A DNA stretch of 55,198 nt from Treponema sp. (GCA_017962415.1 JAGCVK010000037.1:1-55198); one strand, 5' to 3'; positions 44,383 through 53,659 are shown, counted from the stretch's first letter. Notes: generated from the letters alone by a model not told the origin. Translations and numbers: made by a program.

Positions 44383-45861
44383 TTACACAAACTCCTGGTC
44401 CGTATCACGACACAATAGTTGAACAGCCTGCCTGCCAGTGTAAACGGCAATTGGTAAACCGCCCGGCATCTGAAGCCTTTGCCCAGCAAAATAAACTCCG
44501 TCCACAGATTCCAAATACTGCGGATAATTATATTGCTTTCCGCCGGCTTCCCAAACGCTCATCCAGCTGCCTTCAAAAGAGCCAGTATAACGCTCATAAG
44601 TACAAGGAGTTGCAACATCAATTACTTCGAGAGAATCTGCAACTTCTGGAATGAACTTTGAAAGAGCTTTCACAAAAAGCTCGCCAAGTTCTTTCTTTTT
44701 TTCTTTATAAGTTCCGTCGGCTTTAGCCTGTTTCCAAAAATAATAAGAATCACCAATCAAAAGGCTTGTAAGCGTTGTGCAGCCTTCTGGAGAATGTTCT
44801 TTATAAGCTGCATAATTGTAAATACGAAGTTCTGTCCATTTGCAGCCAGCGTATTCAAACGGTTTTTCGAGAGGAAACACCGTTGAATAAGAAAAGCGCG
44901 ATAAATCAGCTTTAATACCAAGCCCAATAAAAATATTTTGCTCAGTAACAAGATTATGACGCATACAATTAACCCAAGGTTCATCAACCATAACATCAAA
45001 AAGAGAATCAACTGCAGCGCGCGCATCTTGCGTAATAATAACCGCGTCGGCAGGAAGTTCGCCGTCTTTTGTTACAACGCCTTTTACTTCATAATCTTCA
45101 ATATGGATATTTTCTGCTTTTGTGCGAAATTGAATTTTTCCGCCAAGACTTTTAAAGGTTTCAAGCATATTATTTGCCATTCGGATTGAACCACCAGCCG
45201 GATAACCGCAGTCTCCGCTAGCAAACGAGCCAAGCGTATAAACCAGCGAAAGCGCATTATATCTGTAACCAATTACGCTTTTTAAAATATGCTGCAAATT
45301 CTTGTTTTTGAATTTCGCTATAAAATCAAGCATACTGATATTTTTAAGATACGGAACGCGCAAAATTGCCGGAAGCATTTTTGTAAATTCATTAATATTA
45401 AGTTTTACAGGATTTTTACATTTGCAACCGCGAGTATCTAAAACCGGCATATGAAAATCAGTAAAATAACGAACATAACGGCAAAGTTTTTTAATCATTT
45501 TTTTGTCTTCTGGAGCATATTCCAAAAGAGCCTGCTGCATTTGTGGAAGAAATCGATAAACGCATAGTTTTTTGCCATTTTCGTCTATAAGCGTATAAAG
45601 CGGGTCGCGAAGCTCAATAGGATTATTTTCGCGAAGCGCACCTGTTTCTCTCCAAACACGATTTAAAGGCATTTTCGGGCTTGAGCCTGTGAGCCAATGC
45701 ATTCCGCCTTCAAAATAATAACCTTTACGGCTCCAACTGGTTGAAAGTCCGCCTGGAATATTATGTTGCTCAAGAATAGTAACATCAAAGCCTGAACGAG
45801 CTGCATAGATTCCCGCAGAAAGTCCGGAAATTCCGGCGCCAACTATAACTAGTTTTTTCAT
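44383..45861 (-). CDS. CrtI/phytoene-desaturase-like FAD-dependent oxidoreductase
   Basis: A 492-residue flavoprotein. The N-terminal dinucleotide-binding motif is VIVGAGISGLSAGIYAARSG, followed by EQHNIPGGLSTSW, as in phytoene desaturases, carotenoid isomerases and retinol saturases. The C-terminal FAD-contact block is YFAGQRLQMPGGLPIAVYTG. It would oxidise, reduce or isomerise double bonds in a lipid-soluble substrate. No carotenoid genes lie nearby; a link with the polyene locus 30 kb away is possible but unsupported. ATG at 45861 has no clear ribosome site. The gene stands alone on the minus strand. Confidence 0.8.
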   Translation of the reverse strand: MKKLVIVGAGISGLSAGIYAARSGFDVTILEQHNIPGGLSTSWSRKGYYFEGGMHWLTGSSPKMPLNRVWRETGALRENNPIELRDPLYTLIDENGKKLCVYRFLPQMQQALLEYAPEDKKMIKKLCRYVRYFTDFHMPVLDTRGCKCKNPVKLNINEFTKMLPAILRVPYLKNISMLDFIAKFKNKNLQHILKSVIGYRYNALSLVYTLGSFASGDCGYPAGGSIRMANNMLETFKSLGGKIQFRTKAENIHIEDYEVKGVVTKDGELPADAVIITQDARAAVDSLFDVMVDEPWVNCMRHNLVTEQNIFIGLGIKADLSRFSYSTVFPLEKPFEYAGCKWTELRIYNYAAYKEHSPEGCTTLTSLLIGDSYYFWKQAKADGTYKEKKKELGELFVKALSKFIPEVADSLEVIDVATPCTYERYTGSFEGSWMSVWEAGGKQYNYPQYLESVDGVYFAGQRLQMPGGLPIAVYTGRQAVQLLCRDTDQEFV

Positions 45862-45893
45862 AGTATCTTGAAGTTTACCATAGGATTTTATTT

Positions 45894-46640
45894 CTAATCA
45901 ACAAAAATTTCATTTCTGTGCAAAATACCAAGCTCGTGAATATTATCTTTTAAAAGCTGATTTTCTTTATGATTGTTTTTTATAAAATCACAAAGATCAA
46001 TAGAAAATCGATTCATAGAAAAATGCTGAAAAACATAAACTTTATTCCAGGCTTTTTCATCACAACAGGATTTTAAGGTTTTTCGGTATTCATCAAAAAT
46101 CTTTTTGGGCTTAAGTTCAGAATAACCAACCAGCCAAAGTTCTGTTCCAAGTTTTGAATGAAGCTCCGCAGTTTTTTTTGCAAACCAAATCTGGCTTTCT
46201 TTTATAAGATTTGCAACAGATTGGCCGCCTTGCTTAATTATGATTTTTAACTGATTAGTTTTTGCGCTGTGAATTGGAGTTTTGTTAAGAATAATCACAT
46301 TTTTTCTAAAATCAATTTCGAGTTCCGGATTGCGTTTAAAATAGCCTTCGGCGATTTTTCCTGCCTGGCCAACAAGATATCGGCTGTTTTTAAATAACTG
46401 CTCGTCTTTTCCAGGATTATCTCCAATTACAATCAGTTTAATATCATCATTTATAGAAACATCATCTAAAGATTTGTTGTAAACAACCGGCAAATCAAAA
46501 GAATAAAGCGGCGTTTTTGTTTGCTCCGCAGCTAATTTCTGCAAATCCTTAAGTTCCGGCGCGGCGGAATTCCATTCCTGCACTTTGCGGCTAAATTCCT
46601 CTTTAAAATCACAAAAAGCAGCCCATTGCTGTTGAGTCAT
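45894..46640 (-). CDS. Uracil-DNA-glycosylase-superfamily-like protein
   Basis: A 248-residue protein resembling the UDG superfamily. The first block, LIVIGDNPGKDEQLF followed by YLVGQAGKIAEGY, matches the family 4/5 pattern of a GxxPG loop and a GxAG stretch. VFQHFSMNRFS near 200 may be the second motif with its His. NKTPIH lies between. A DNA-repair role is inferred, but the motifs depart from those of the enzymes with proven activity. An AAAGGA site precedes ATG at 46640. It is 33 bp upstream of the CrtI-like gene on the same strand. Confidence 0.6.
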   Translation of the reverse strand: MTQQQWAAFCDFKEEFSRKVQEWNSAAPELKDLQKLAAEQTKTPLYSFDLPVVYNKSLDDVSINDDIKLIVIGDNPGKDEQLFKNSRYLVGQAGKIAEGYFKRNPELEIDFRKNVIILNKTPIHSAKTNQLKIIIKQGGQSVANLIKESQIWFAKKTAELHSKLGTELWLVGYSELKPKKIFDEYRKTLKSCCDEKAWNKVYVFQHFSMNRFSIDLCDFIKNNHKENQLLKDNIHELGILHRNEIFVD

Positions 46641-46744
46641 AGCAAAAATCCTTTTTCTTTTACAATTCTTTGTTTATAGTATAGAATATAAGTGCTACTT
46701 AAGTAAACGAGTAACCAAAAATCATACATCGTTATGGAGGATTT

Positions 46745-47581
46745 ATGAAAAAAATTCTGACATTGGCTCTTGCTGCAGGATTAAGCTTTTCACTTTTTGC
46801 AACAGACATTTTTAAATATGCACCGCTAAAAGGTGATGTAAAAAAATACACAGAAGTTGATTTTTCAATTGCTTCGCGATTTGGAACTTTATACAGAACC
46901 CCAAGCACAAAAATTATTCACACTTTTGATTCAAATAAAAAAGAAACAAAATCTTCGGAATTAAGTCCAAAAGATACAATAATCAATACAATAACTTCAA
47001 AATATGATACAGCTGGAAATCTTGTTGAACAGCTTTGCACGAGCAGCGACAATGAAACCGTTTGGAAAAACACTTATACTTACAAAAATGGCTTAAAGCA
47101 GGACACTTCTGAATTCGACAGAAAAGGAAACCTTAAAGCTCGCACGATTTTTACTTATGAAGGCGGACTTCTTTCTGATGAATCTATTTACGACAGCGAC
47201 GGCGCTTTGCTTTGGAAAACTATTTATAAATATAACGAAGCAAAAAAACTTGCTTCTGTAAATGATTATAATCCAGACGGAAGTCTTAGCGAGCAGTCAA
47301 CTTACGCTTATACTGAATCTGGCGCAATTGATACTATTTCTAAACTTGATGCTTTTGCTGGAAAACAAACTCAACTTGTGTTCCGCTATGGTGCAAATGG
47401 CGTTTTAAACGAAATTACAACTTACAATTCTGCAAAGCAGGTAATTAAACGCACTCTTTTAAAGTATGATGAAAAAGGAAACGTAAACAAAGTTTCTGAA
47501 TACGACGTAGCCGAAAAGTTTGGTACAACTGTAAATGAACTTGCAGCAATGTCTGAATATACTTTTGAGTATTCTAAATAA
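46745..47581 (+). CDS. Secreted protein with YD/RHS-like tandem repeats
   Basis: A 278-residue exported protein; the signal peptide ends near SLFATD. The mature part is a run of short beta-hairpin repeats of about 20-25 residues of the type KYDTAGNLVEQ, EFDRKGNLKAR, IYDSDGALLWK, DYNPDGSLSEQ, KYDEKGNVNKV. These resemble YD (RHS-like) repeats. There is no core RHS domain and no toxin end, so it is not an RHS toxin. It is probably periplasmic or surface-exposed, of unknown function. GGAGG precedes the ATG, and a strong terminator follows. Confidence 0.7.
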   Translation: MKKILTLALAAGLSFSLFATDIFKYAPLKGDVKKYTEVDFSIASRFGTLYRTPSTKIIHTFDSNKKETKSSELSPKDTIINTITSKYDTAGNLVEQLCTSSDNETVWKNTYTYKNGLKQDTSEFDRKGNLKARTIFTYEGGLLSDESIYDSDGALLWKTIYKYNEAKKLASVNDYNPDGSLSEQSTYAYTESGAIDTISKLDAFAGKQTQLVFRYGANGVLNEITTYNSAKQVIKRTLLKYDEKGNVNKVSEYDVAEKFGTTVNELAAMSEYTFEYSK

Positions 47582-47631
47582 ATTTAAGTATTGTCGCAAT
47601 TTTTGCTTCGAAAAAAGTGCGACTTTAACGA

Positions 47632-47668
47632 AACCGGCCGGACGCGAGCGTCCGGCCGGTTTTTTTTT
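47632..47668 (+). terminator. GC-rich intrinsic terminator
   Basis: AACCGGCCGGACGC and GCGTCCGGCCGGTT form a perfect 14-bp stem followed by a long T-run, about 50 bases after the YD-repeat gene. Confidence 0.92.
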
Positions 47669-47718
47669 GTGTACTTTCAATCAACAAACCAAACTAGAGG
47701 TTTACCGGTAAGCACAAA

Positions 47719-48255
47719 TTAATAATTCTGAGCTTCAATCTGGAAATAAGCCTGAGGATGTGCACAAACAGGACAAACCTTTGGAGCTTCTTTTCCAATT
47801 ACAATGTGGCCACAATTGCGGCATTGCCAAATTGCATCGCCTTCACTAGAAAATACAATCTTATCTTCAACATTTTTAAGAAGCTTGCGATAGCGTTCTT
47901 CGTGATGCTTTTCAATTGCAGCAACACCTTCAAATAATTTTGCAATTGCTTCAAAACCTTCTTCGCGAGCAGTTTTTGCAAATCCTGCATACATATCTGT
48001 CCATTCGTAGTTTTCGCCTTCAGCAGCGTCTTTAAGATTTTCAGCTGTAGTACCAACTCCACCATTCAAAAGTTTGTACCACATTTTTGCATGTTCTTTT
48101 TCATTATCAGCTGTTTCCTGGAAAATAGCTGCAATCTGCTCATAACCTTCTTTTTTTGCCTGACTTGCAAAATAAGTATACTTGTTGCGAGCCTGTGATT
48201 CGCCAGCAAAAGCCATCTGCAAATTCTTTTCTGTCTGAGTTCCCTTAATATTCAT
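47719..48255 (-). CDS. rbr: Rubrerythrin
   Basis: A 178-residue rubrerythrin. The di-iron four-helix domain has the Glu-rich motifs [22 protein letters not shown] and [11 protein letters not shown]. The C-terminal rubredoxin-like domain has CRNCGHI and CPVCAHPQ. It reduces hydrogen peroxide to water in the cytoplasm of anaerobes. A TTTACA-N17-TATATT promoter precedes it. It shares a 241-bp upstream region with the divergent LysM gene, where a 7-1-7 dyad could be an operator. Confidence 0.97.
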   Translation of the reverse strand: MNIKGTQTEKNLQMAFAGESQARNKYTYFASQAKKEGYEQIAAIFQETADNEKEHAKMWYKLLNGGVGTTAENLKDAAEGENYEWTDMYAGFAKTAREEGFEAIAKLFEGVAAIEKHHEERYRKLLKNVEDKIVFSSEGDAIWQCRNCGHIVIGKEAPKVCPVCAHPQAYFQIEAQNY

Positions 48256-48333
48256 TTTTTGCTCCTATAAAAATGATGAAAATGACATTTTCTGCCAAAA
48301 TCAAAATCAGATTCCTTTTCTAATTTCATTTTC

Positions 48334-48362
48334 AATATAAACGGAAAAACCTCTATTGTAAA
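48334..48362 (-). promoter_or_regulatory. Promoter of rbr
   Basis: On the minus strand TTTACA (48362-48357), a 17-bp spacer, then TATATT (48339-48334). The 5' untranslated region would be about 70 bases. Confidence 0.6.
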
Positions 48363-48377
48363 TCGAAAAACACGATT

Positions 48378-48392
48378 ATAATTAATAATTAT
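48378..48392. promoter_or_regulatory. 7-1-7 inverted repeat, possible PerR/Fur-type operator
   Basis: ATAATTA-A-TAATTAT is a perfect dyad of the layout used by Fur-family repressors, 16 bp upstream of the rbr -35 box. AT-rich background makes chance occurrence possible. Confidence 0.35.
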
Positions 48393-48496
48393 TTGATATA
48401 CTTTTAGCACTTGAAAACTGCACGCAGATGTTTTACCATATTATACGAGGGGAATAGAAAGATTTCTGCCGATACTTAAATATCAAGGAAGGACTT

Positions 48497-49966
48497 ATGA
48501 AAACTATTGGAATCAAACTTGCAGACGGCTCTTTTTATCCTATACTAGAAGATAATACTCCTTGCGAAAAGGAGCTCGAATTAACAACAGCTCATAACAA
48601 TCAGACAAAAGTTATGGTTGATTTGTACCGTTCAGCTAGTTGTTCTATGGAAGATGCTGAATACGTTGATTCTCTCCAAATTGAAAATCTTGTTGCTCAC
48701 CCGAACGGTGAACCTAATATCAAATTCTTAATTTCGATTGATGAAAACAATCAGCTTTCTGCAAAACTTATTGACAGCGAAACCGGAATTGAAAGCGGAA
48801 CTTCTATTACGCTTGTTTCGCGCACTTTGGAAGAACGCCTTGTAACTGATGAATATGATATTAATGACACGCAAGAAACTGATACTCTCGACGCAACTGC
48901 CGCTGTAGCAGGAGTTGCTGGAGCTGCTGTTGCCGGCGGACTTCTTGCCTCAGCTGCAAACTTTTCTGATGAAACTACTGAATCAAACGAAACAACTGAA
49001 TCAACTGATTCTCAGGAAACTTTTTTTGATGATGTTGATACTATCAAAGAACAAACTCCAGTTGATGAAGAAACTTTTGTAGACACAGACACTTCTGATA
49101 TTAATTTTGACAGTTTTGAAGATTCAACTCAAACCCAAGAGGAAACTCAAGACTTTGCGCCGCAAACTGAACAATCTGAAGCAAGTGAAGCTGATATTTT
49201 TTCTTCTGAAGAAATGTCTTTTGAAGATTCTGATTCGCAAGCCTCAAACGAAGAATTTTCTATTGAAGATTCTCCGCTTAGCGATATGGACTTTGATATT
49301 CCTGAATCTGAACCAACTGTCGAAGATTCAACTCAAACTCAGCAGGCAGAAATTGCAGACGACTTTTTCACAAATGACGAAAAAATCAAAGAGCCAACTT
49401 TTGATTCTGCTTCGCCGGTTGCAGGCGGCTTAAATTTTGACGGTCTTTACGATGAAGAAACAAAACGCGGTTCTTCATCTACAACTGAAAATAACGAAGA
49501 TGATGTTAAGAAAAAAACAAAAGTTCCTGTTATTATCTGCATTATTTGTGCAATAATTTGTATAATTGCAACTCTTTTGGTTTTAATTACTAAACATAAT
49601 CTCAAGAAAAAGAATCCTGCAAAAACTGAAACTGCAATTGAACAGCCAGCTCAAAAATCAGAAGATTCTTCCAAAAAATCAAAATCTTCTAAAACTGCAA
49701 AAGCTGAACCTGCTGTTCCCGAAGCTAAAGAAGACGAAGTTATCATAATTGAAAAGGCAGAAAAAGTTGTTCCAACTCAGCCAAAACCTTCTGCCGAAAA
49801 ATCAAAAAATATCACTTACAGAATCAAATGGGGTGATACGCTTTGGGATATTGCAGATTCCTATTATAAAAATCCGTGGCGCTACAAATACATTGCGCGC
49901 TACAATGGAATTAGAAACCCGGATTTTATTATTTCTGGAACTGTTATCACAATTCCTGCAGAGTAG
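48497..49966 (+). CDS. LysM protein with N-terminal DnaK substrate-binding-like domain
   Basis: A 489-residue membrane protein with an unusual domain order. Residues 1-115 resemble the beta-sandwich substrate-binding domain of DnaK (IKLADGSFYPILEDNTPC; LTTAHNNQTKVMVDLYRS), without any ATPase domain. Residues about 130-320 are very acidic, low-complexity and Ser/Thr/Gln-rich. A transmembrane helix lies near 343-365, then a Lys/Ala/Pro-rich linker, and a LysM domain at about 440-489 (YRIKWGDTLWDIADSYY). The LysM should bind peptidoglycan in the periplasm, leaving the DnaK-like part in the cytoplasm. AAGGA precedes the ATG. It is in an operon with the lytic transglycosylase, 7 bp apart. Confidence 0.75.
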   Translation: MKTIGIKLADGSFYPILEDNTPCEKELELTTAHNNQTKVMVDLYRSASCSMEDAEYVDSLQIENLVAHPNGEPNIKFLISIDENNQLSAKLIDSETGIESGTSITLVSRTLEERLVTDEYDINDTQETDTLDATAAVAGVAGAAVAGGLLASAANFSDETTESNETTESTDSQETFFDDVDTIKEQTPVDEETFVDTDTSDINFDSFEDSTQTQEETQDFAPQTEQSEASEADIFSSEEMSFEDSDSQASNEEFSIEDSPLSDMDFDIPESEPTVEDSTQTQQAEIADDFFTNDEKIKEPTFDSASPVAGGLNFDGLYDEETKRGSSSTTENNEDDVKKKTKVPVIICIICAIICIIATLLVLITKHNLKKKNPAKTETAIEQPAQKSEDSSKKSKSSKTAKAEPAVPEAKEDEVIIIEKAEKVVPTQPKPSAEKSKNITYRIKWGDTLWDIADSYYKNPWRYKYIARYNGIRNPDFIISGTVITIPAE

Positions 49967-49973
49967 GTGAATA

Positions 49974-52160
49974 ATGTTTACATCTGAGTTTTTGCACCGC
50001 CGCGCATTTCATAAAACGAATTTTAAACGTCTCACAACCTGTTTTGTTGCGCCGCTGTTTTTAATGTGCGCCTTGTCCTGCAAGGCCGCAACTCAGCCGG
50101 AAGGTCAAAAACGCTTTGGTGACAACGCCGACTATTTTATTGGTCTTCGTCACCTTCAAGACGGCAATGAAAATGCCGCCCGCACAAAATTTAATCGCTG
50201 CATAAAAAAAGGAAACAGCCTTTGCGCTCAAAAAAGTGCCGAAGCCCTTTGTACTTTTGGAAGCATTGAAGAAAAAACAAAGGCCGCGCAAAATCTTTTG
50301 CTGCTTTATCCGGGCGAAGACTCTATTTTAATAGCTGCCCGCCAGTTTAGCGCGGCCGGCGAAATCAACAAACTTATTGAATGTACTTCGGGCCTGGACT
50401 TTACAAAAACTAAAAACGAAATTATCCGTTTGCGCCTTGAAGCAATGTCCAAGCGCGGCGATTCTGCCTACGAAGACGAAGTTTACCGCTGGTTTACGGA
50501 ATGCCCGCTTTCAAACGATCATTATCAGTTTTACCGCGACACTTACAAGCACCCGGATTTTGATTATGATTTTGATTCGCTTAATGCGCCTGAACTCAAG
50601 AATTATACGCCAAAACAATTTGTTTTGAATTACCGAATCGAAAGTTACAAACGCAATTATTCTTACACTATGAATTGTGCCGAAGAACTTTCGGAATATT
50701 TTTACAGCGACGCAATTATGCCGCTTCCTCAACTGGCTTCTGATTTTGGTAAAAATTATCTTTACGGAAGCATGGATTTTACAAAAAACGCAAATTATTT
50801 TAAGCAGCTTGCAATTGATTTTAAGGGAACTCCGGCAGAATTTTTCTTTTGGTTTTACGCCGGCCGACTTTTTGATAAAGCGGGCGTTTATTACACTTTG
50901 ACAAAACAATGTTTTGAATCTGCAATTTACGCTTCTAAAACTCCGTATCAAAAAGACAACGCGCTTTGGTATCTTTTGAATTCTTCGCTAAGTTTTTCAA
51001 TGGACTCAATTATCAGCTCTATTGGAGAATATTCGCGCCTTTGGTACGATCCTGAATATTTTGAAGATTTTTTTGAATCGCTTGCTTCAGCTTTGCTCGC
51101 CGCTGGAAAATGGAATGAATTTGGCAAAATTTACAAAGCAATTGACGGCTACGCTTCTGATTTAACAACTGCGCAATTTGCATATCTTTATGGCAGAATG
51201 ATTCAAGAAGGTTTAACTGAAGGCTCTTTTGAAGAATCTGAACAGGCCTTCAAGCGCGCTTTGGAAGGCGGAAGTTCTGTTTATTACAAACTTTTGGCAG
51301 CATATCAGCTTGGTTTGCAAAATTATCCAATTCAGTTGCAAAAAATCATTACTGCGCCAACTTCGACTTTTAGTAATACCAAAACTGAAGATACAATTTT
51401 TGATTCTGAACTGGAAACGCTTCTTTCGGGTTACGCTTATTTTGGTTTTCCTGAATTGATTTATCCTGAATGGCAAAAAACTCAAGGTCAAAAGCTTTCT
51501 ACAGAAACAAATCTTTATCTTGCTGAATTTCTTTCTAAATGTTCTGGCTCAGATAAAATCAGTTATTACACTCAATCGCTGCGAATTGCTGCACGCGCAC
51601 AACGCAATTCTACTCGCCGGCTCACAAAAAACGAAATTGCGCTTGTTTATCCAACTCATTATAAAGATTTTGTTTCAAAATACAGCGCTGAATATAACAT
51701 CAACAATTCTATTATGTTTGCGTTAATTCGCAGCGAAAGTTTTTTTGATGCAAATGTAACAAGCCAAGCTGGTGCAATTGGTCTTACTCAGCTTATGGAA
51801 TTTACTGCCGGCGACATTGCCCGCCGATTCAAAATGCCAAGCTACACTCTTACAGATCCGGAAACAAATATTCGTTTTGGAACTTATTATCTTTCAAATC
51901 TTATTTCACGCTGCGATAATGCGCCTCTTTTGGGATTTTTCTCGTACAATGCAGGAATCACAAGAGTTCGCCGCTGGCTTCAAAGTTCATTAATTGAATT
52001 TGGTAAAAAAAGCACAATGCCGCTCGATTTGTTTTTGGAAACTGTTCCTTATGCAGAAACCCGCGAATATGGCCGAAAATTAGTTTCTGCGGCGGCCATT
52101 TATCAATGGATGGAAGATTCGGCCAGCTTTGAAAAACTTATTGAATATCTTCTATATTAA
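49974..52160 (+). CDS. Slt-type lytic murein transglycosylase (lipoprotein)
   Basis: A 728-residue envelope enzyme that should cleave peptidoglycan glycan strands to 1,6-anhydro ends. The signal peptide ends in the lipobox ALSC (about residue 36), preceded by an unusually long N-region. A large helical superhelix-like region (about 60-560) precedes the SLT domain (about 575-710). The SLT domain carries RSESFFDANVTSQAGAIGLT (catalytic Glu588) and FFSYNAGITRVRRW. It is coupled to the LysM gene, so the two probably work on the same wall site. Confidence 0.9.
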   Translation: MFTSEFLHRRAFHKTNFKRLTTCFVAPLFLMCALSCKAATQPEGQKRFGDNADYFIGLRHLQDGNENAARTKFNRCIKKGNSLCAQKSAEALCTFGSIEEKTKAAQNLLLLYPGEDSILIAARQFSAAGEINKLIECTSGLDFTKTKNEIIRLRLEAMSKRGDSAYEDEVYRWFTECPLSNDHYQFYRDTYKHPDFDYDFDSLNAPELKNYTPKQFVLNYRIESYKRNYSYTMNCAEELSEYFYSDAIMPLPQLASDFGKNYLYGSMDFTKNANYFKQLAIDFKGTPAEFFFWFYAGRLFDKAGVYYTLTKQCFESAIYASKTPYQKDNALWYLLNSSLSFSMDSIISSIGEYSRLWYDPEYFEDFFESLASALLAAGKWNEFGKIYKAIDGYASDLTTAQFAYLYGRMIQEGLTEGSFEESEQAFKRALEGGSSVYYKLLAAYQLGLQNYPIQLQKIITAPTSTFSNTKTEDTIFDSELETLLSGYAYFGFPELIYPEWQKTQGQKLSTETNLYLAEFLSKCSGSDKISYYTQSLRIAARAQRNSTRRLTKNEIALVYPTHYKDFVSKYSAEYNINNSIMFALIRSESFFDANVTSQAGAIGLTQLMEFTAGDIARRFKMPSYTLTDPETNIRFGTYYLSNLISRCDNAPLLGFFSYNAGITRVRRWLQSSLIEFGKKSTMPLDLFLETVPYAETREYGRKLVSAAAIYQWMEDSASFEKLIEYLLY

Positions 52161-52238
52161 TCTGTTATAAATTTAGAATTATATTGTCGCAAACCTTTTT
52201 TTCTATTATCTTATAAAGGTATCCACAGGGGGTAAATT

Positions 52239-52514
52239 ATGATTGAAGATCCAAAATTGCTCGAAACTGTAAAAGAAGCATTGGAAATGTTTAGACCACA
52301 GCTTCAGGCAGATGGCGGAGATATGGAGTTTGTTTGTATTGATGATGATTATAAAGTTCATCTTAATCTTACAGGAGCCTGCGGCGGTTGCCCAATGGCA
52401 GTTATGACTCTTAAAATGGGAATTGAACGATACCTGATTGATGCCTGCCCTGAAATTAAAGAGGTTGTACAAGATAATGCCCAGAATCTTGATGATATGG
52501 GAATGGGGTTTTAA
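52239..52514 (+). CDS. NifU C-terminal-type Fe-S scaffold protein
   Basis: A 91-residue protein matching the NifU C-terminal domain: RPQLQADGGDMEFV, then the cluster-binding C-x2-C in LTGACGGCPMAV. Such proteins hold or deliver Fe-S clusters in the cytoplasm. A GGGGG ribosome site precedes the ATG. Its stop codon directly abuts the slyD start codon, so the two are co-translated. Confidence 0.9.
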   Translation: MIEDPKLLETVKEALEMFRPQLQADGGDMEFVCIDDDYKVHLNLTGACGGCPMAVMTLKMGIERYLIDACPEIKEVVQDNAQNLDDMGMGF

Positions 52515-53057
52515 ATGAAAATTGAAAATGACAAGTGGGTTGAAATTCACTACACACTTAAAAATGATGAAGGTCAGCAGCTTGATTCTTCTGTTGGCTC
52601 TGAACCACTCGGTTACGTTCACGGAAGAGGCTATTTGATTTCTGGCCTTGAAAAACTTTTGGAAGGCCACGAACCGGGCGACAAATTTTCTGCGCACATT
52701 GAGCCTAAAGAAGGCTATGGCGAATATGATGAACGTCTTATTGTTGAGCTTGACCGCAATAAGTTTGAATTTGACGGTGAAATCACAGTTGGAATGCCAT
52801 TTCAGTTAATGACATCTTCTGGACTTTCTATTGTTCATGTTACAAAAGTTGAAGGCGACAAAATTACTGTTGACGGAAACCATGAACTTGCCGGCAAATC
52901 TTTAAATTTTGATATTGAAGTTGTTGAAGTTCGCGACGCTACCGAAGAAGAACTGAATCCACAAGGTTGTGGCGGCGGTTGCGGTGGCTGTGGTGGAAGC
53001 TGCGGCAGCGGTTGTGGTGGTTGCGGCGACGGCGGCTGCGGAAGTTGCGGTAATTAA
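52515..53057 (+). CDS. slyD: SlyD-like FKBP peptidyl-prolyl isomerase with Cys-rich tail
   Basis: A 180-residue protein. The FKBP domain has LDSSVGSEPLGYVHGRG and SGLEKLLEGHEPGDKF, and the insert-in-flap region GYGEYDERLIVELD. The tail from about 150 is Gly/Cys-rich (GCGGGCGGCGGSCG and repeats) and should bind metal such as nickel, as in SlyD. It combines prolyl isomerisation, chaperone and metal storage functions in the cytoplasm. It follows the NifU-like gene with no spacing. Confidence 0.92.
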   Translation: MKIENDKWVEIHYTLKNDEGQQLDSSVGSEPLGYVHGRGYLISGLEKLLEGHEPGDKFSAHIEPKEGYGEYDERLIVELDRNKFEFDGEITVGMPFQLMTSSGLSIVHVTKVEGDKITVDGNHELAGKSLNFDIEVVEVRDATEEELNPQGCGGGCGGCGGSCGSGCGGCGDGGCGSCGN

Positions 53058-53071
53058 TCAAAATCAGAAAA

Positions 53072-53653
53072 TCATCTGATATTAAGAGCTCCAAGAAGAA
53101 TTTGAAAGTTTTCTTCTATTGGAGCTTTTTTTATGTCTACAACAACATCAGCTATAGTTTGATATTGCTGATAGCGATTGCGATATTTTTCCATAAGAAT
53201 TTCTTCTATTTGTTTAAGAGTTTTTGGATTTTCATTCATAACATAAGCTGGAGCGCCTTTAAAAGTTCCAGGAAATGGTTCTTCGATTTTTTCCATAACG
53301 CGACCAACTGAATGCTTAATATCAAGTCGCAAAAAAACAAAAGTTCCGCAGGCTCGCAAAGCATTCAATGCCGGCGGGTTATCACAAATTCCGCCGCCTG
53401 TTGCAATAACAATCTGGCGTTCAATATTATTTTTGATAATTTCGCGGCACGCTTCTTCTTCTGCAAGAGTAAATTCTGCAACCCCTTTTGTTCGATAGAG
53501 AGTTCGGGCATCCATTCCTCTAAGGCGAGTCATTTCATCATCAGTATCAAAAAAATCTACTGAAAGTTTTTGAGCAAGAAGTTTTCCTTGTGTAGATTTT
53601 CCACAATGTTTACAGCCCATTAAAACTATTGATTTATCGATTGCATTACTCAT
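53072..53653 (-). CDS. aroK: Shikimate kinase
   Basis: A 193-residue kinase for the fifth step of chorismate synthesis. The Walker A motif is LMGCKHCGKSTQG near residue 10-22, FFDTDDEM follows with the substrate Asp, and IATGGGICDN is the GGG motif. P-loop Gly spacing is kept even though two Cys and a His replace usual residues. The start MSNAIDKS (ATG at 53653) has no ribosome site, while TATACT ends six bases before it, suggesting a leaderless mRNA. The gene converges with slyD. Confidence 0.88.
   Translation of the reverse strand: MSNAIDKSIVLMGCKHCGKSTQGKLLAQKLSVDFFDTDDEMTRLRGMDARTLYRTKGVAEFTLAEEEACREIIKNNIERQIVIATGGGICDNPPALNALRACGTFVFLRLDIKHSVGRVMEKIEEPFPGTFKGAPAYVMNENPKTLKQIEEILMEKYRNRYQQYQTIADVVVDIKKAPIEENFQILLGALNIR
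53087..53132 (+). terminator. Intrinsic terminator of slyD, inside the 3' end of aroK
   Basis: AGCTCCAAGAAGAA pairs with TTCTTC-TA-TTGGAGCT (2-base bulge) followed by seven T. It starts 29 bases after the slyD stop and lies within the convergent aroK coding sequence. Confidence 0.6.
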
Positions 53654-53659
53654 GCAAAT

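Noticed and set aside
44383..45861. A role for the CrtI-like oxidoreductase in the aryl-polyene pathway.
   Set aside because: Known aryl-polyene pathways do not need a desaturase, the gene is 30 kb away, and no carotenoid genes accompany it.
46745..47581. RHS-type toxin.
   Set aside because: It has only short YD-like repeats, no RHS core and no variable toxic end, and no immunity gene follows.
53072..53653. Extension of shikimate kinase to an upstream Met (MTCYTICMSN).
   Set aside because: The upstream codons overlap the -10 box, and the family N-terminus fits the ATG at 53653.
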